Positions 29,585 to 31,347 of a DNA stretch of 31,347 bases are shown piece by piece (position 1 is the stretch's first letter; each line of letters opens with the position of its first letter). Below the pieces are notes generated by a model. That model made no database searches, was not told the origin of the DNA, and saw nothing but the letters and a program-made list of their open reading frames with translations. The stretch comes from Amoebophrya sp. AT5.2. Lineage: Eukaryota > Sar > Dinophyceae > Syndiniales > Amoebophryaceae. The position numbers and the translations under genes are program-made. The stretch lies in NCBI GenBank assembly GCA_005223375.1, contig RXOD01004026.1:1-31347 (forward strand). Direction: 5' to 3'.

Positions 29585-31347
29585 GCTAGCTCGTGTCCAG
29601 ACTTAATCAGGGTCGCGTCGGTCTGCAGCCAGCACTCGTGGATGACCCGGGAGGCGCTCCTCCCCGCCACCCGGATGAAGTACCAGTGTTTTTTCGTAGA
29701 TGCCGCGTGGATGCCCAAATTTCCGATGATCGAGGAGAACACCCGGCACGCCGTGTCAAAACCAAGGGACTGCTCGAGGAAGGGGAGTTCGTTCTCGCAG
29801 GAAGCCGGAACCGCGATCACAGAGCAGGGGATTTGCGCCTCCAGGAAGTACTCGCTTAAAATCGCCACGTCCGGTTAGAGATCCAAATCTGCGTACTTCG
29901 CAACTAAGTAAAAAATTTCTGGCCTCCTCATTCCAGCACAATCGAGCGGGAGGCAGCGCCGCCGTTGTCGGTAGGAGCTTTGCCAGAGGTCACACGTGCT
30001 CGGTCTGCGGCGGGTGGGAAGCTTTTCTGACCTCGTGCTGTGGGGCATACTAGGTACCCTTATTGAGGCCAGATCCTAATGCGGGGAGCGGCCCAGGAGA
30101 GTCCAAAAAGGGGGGGTCGTGAGGTGGGGTGCCGATCCCCCCTGAAGACCCCCCCGGCAGTTGCTGCCAATTTTCGGGTCTTGGGCGATTAGCCCTGCGA
30201 CGGCCTATTTCGTTTGTCTTGCATCTGCCGGGCTGTAGACAGCGCGGGGCTGAGTCGGCCAAAAATTTTTTACTTTCTTCCAAAGTACGCACTTTTGGGT
30301 CTCTAATCCGGGTGCGCCTTGGCGCCGCCAACAAAAACCAGCCCGTGGAGGTGGAGCGCCCGCACCGTGGCCGCAACCTGCAGCAGTTTCTTGGCTTAGA
30401 GGCTAGGTTGAAGAAACCCATATCCGGGGGGTCATATCGGTCGCAGACCAGTCAGAACTCTGGCGACCTCTCAGAACTCTGGGTGAAAAGGGCTCTGGCT
30501 GAAAAGGGGAGAAAGACACCACCATCACAGCTCTCGTCAGCAAAAAACCCGTATCCTATCTGGAGTAACTATGCTAAGCGGCTGAGTTTCTTCAACCCTT
30601 AATCCTCCGAGTGCGTGAAGGAGTAGTCCGTGCGTTGCAGCAGATCCAGCCCGCCTTGGTTGCAGTAGGGCAACAGCTTCTTCTCGTCGATTTTGAAACA
30701 AACCTTCTCCACCAACCCCTTCGCGCCGCCGACGAATCCGTAGAGATTGATCGATTGGCCGGAGGTGCTGCTGGGGGGCGGCATCTGGTGCTCCGTCAGA
30801 TTGCTATCAAATTTTGGAAAGGTTTGGCGAGATTAGCACATCAGGCGAGATTTGCGAGATCTGTTGTTGCAACCAGACATCGTGAGCATTTGATTTTCCC
30901 ACCCGAGATGCTCACAGTGTCTGGATGCAACAACTGGCGCTGGATAGGTCGAAGTGCTGATATTTATATAGGTCTGCTGGAATCATTATAGAAGCCACCT
31001 CCGTCGACCCGATAGCCGTCTCATCTATCGATCTCACCCTGGTCTCTAGCAGCGGCAGAGATCGATAGATCCGACGCCTGGCTGGTAGTGATGTGAGGCT
31101 AATCCCGTTCCTTAGCATTTGTTGTGCGGCCGCGATGTCTTGGCAGTACTTCCAGAGGCCCCAGATGACGTTGTGAATCCCCGGCGCCTCCCTCCCCAGA
31201 CACACAATCCCGAAGTTCCGCTTCACCGGTTTTGCTTTACAGGTCAAAACCATGCATCTTTTCAAACATCTTTTAAAAGACCAGACGTCACGAGCGACCC
31301 GATGTGCTCTGGGATCCATGCCTCCCGATTGCCAGGAGGCGCTCGCG
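29585..31347 (-). CDS. PFP alpha-like gene, 5' part (exons 1-4 of those seen), cut by the window edge
   Basis: N-terminal half of a pyrophosphate-dependent phosphofructokinase-type subunit. Approximate exons: 31347-31133 (open to the window edge), about 30810-30605, 30392-30307, 29869-29585. Exon 1 has FGIVCLGREAPGIHNVIWGL (family GVVLSGxQxPGGHNVIxGL). Exon 2 has LYGFVGGAKGL and YCNQGGLDLLQRT (family LxGFxGGxxGL, YxNQGGxDLLGRT). Exon 3 has LHLHGLVFVGGAKAHPD (family LKLDGLVIIGGxxSNTD). Exon 4 has PASCENEL, SLGFDTACRVFSSIIGN and YFIRVAGRSASRV. The catalytic TIDGD motif of active PFP is replaced by SCENE, and GGDD by GGAK. This matches a regulatory alpha-type subunit rather than an active beta subunit. 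It would regulate the fructose-6-phosphate/fructose-1,6-bisphosphate step in the cytosol. Confidence 0.82.
29875..30306 (-). mobile_element. Introner-like element Z (intron between PFP exons 3 and 4)
   Basis: 432 bp with 50-bp terminal inverted repeats identical at 42 of 50 positions; both start ttagaga(t/c)cc and both end at tggcc. It is flanked by a perfect 5-bp direct repeat tccgg (29870-29874 and 30307-30311). Deleting the element plus one repeat copy gives an uninterrupted PFP frame, GGAKAHPD then VAILSEYF. No GT-AG choice exists at the borders. The interior shows no transposase frame, so it is MITE-like. Confidence 0.85.
30393..30604 (-). mobile_element. Possible introner-like intron between PFP exons 2 and 3
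   Basis: About 210 bp whose two ends carry the inverted block ggttgaagaaac (left about 30406-30417, right complement about 30588-30599), within longer imperfect inverted ends (ggcttag / ggattaag). In-frame TAA codons at both edges show it must be removed. No GT-AG boundary and no clear target duplication are seen, so the exact borders are uncertain. Confidence 0.5.
30864..30937. repeat. Imperfect hairpin in the PFP intron between exons 1 and 2
   Basis: Arms of about 28 bp (around 30864-30892 and 30909-30937), sharing ttgttgca, ccagaca and gtgagca in inverted form, with a loop of about 16 nt. A second hairpin in the same intron has 13-bp perfect arms at 31023-31035 and 31058-31070 (atctatcgatctc). 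Confidence 0.65.

Overview
This is eukaryotic nuclear DNA. Every gene I can recognise is split into exons, and all recognisable genes (four host genes plus one large retrotransposon) read on the minus strand. Stops used are TAA (ribosomal protein, ankyrin protein) and TGA (RP2-like, PFP-like), which fits the standard code. The one-way gene order, a plant/protist-type pyrophosphate-dependent phosphofructokinase (PFP), an RP2-type ciliary protein, and introns that behave like transposable elements together suggest a flagellated protist. My best guess is an alveolate of the dinoflagellate/Amoebophrya kind; that is an inference, not a proof.

Layout from low to high coordinate (all minus strand): 1-1868 no recognisable gene; 1869-2345 ribosomal protein eS21 (2 exons); 2346-3210 nothing recognised; 3211-7821 a 987-residue ankyrin/IQ/PDZ-like protein (7 exons, with a decayed duplicate of its last exon in the last intron); 7822-10624 mostly unassigned, with one weak open frame; 10625-13489 an RP2-like (XRP2/TBCC-domain) protein (5 exons), whose first exon is in frame with a long Ala/Pro/Ser/Thr-rich open frame up to 14572; 15021 to the right edge a PFP gene most like the catalytically degenerate alpha subunit, in at least 9 exons and cut by the window edge at its 5' end.

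An approximately 11.8-kb PFP intron holds a tyrosine-recombinase (DIRS-order, PAT/Ngaro-like) retrotransposon, 17873-29277. It has the split direct repeat order A1-body-B1-A2-B2. It encodes, in order, a 72-residue frame, a 243-residue unknown protein, a 659-residue gag-like protein, a 540-residue Q/N-rich protein with a Cys-rich tail, a reverse transcriptase/RNase H, and a tyrosine recombinase. Three of these genes are themselves interrupted by short GT-AG introns (80, 85 and 100 bp).

The window shows two intron classes side by side. The ribosomal protein, ankyrin, RP2-like and retrotransposon genes have ordinary GT-AG introns. Several PFP introns instead have terminal inverted repeats, and two have 5-bp direct repeats at their edges with no possible GT-AG boundary. 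They look like transposons that inserted into exons and are now spliced out (introner-like elements). Two of them (15321-15961 and 17351-17602) share ends and internal sequence, so they belong to one family.
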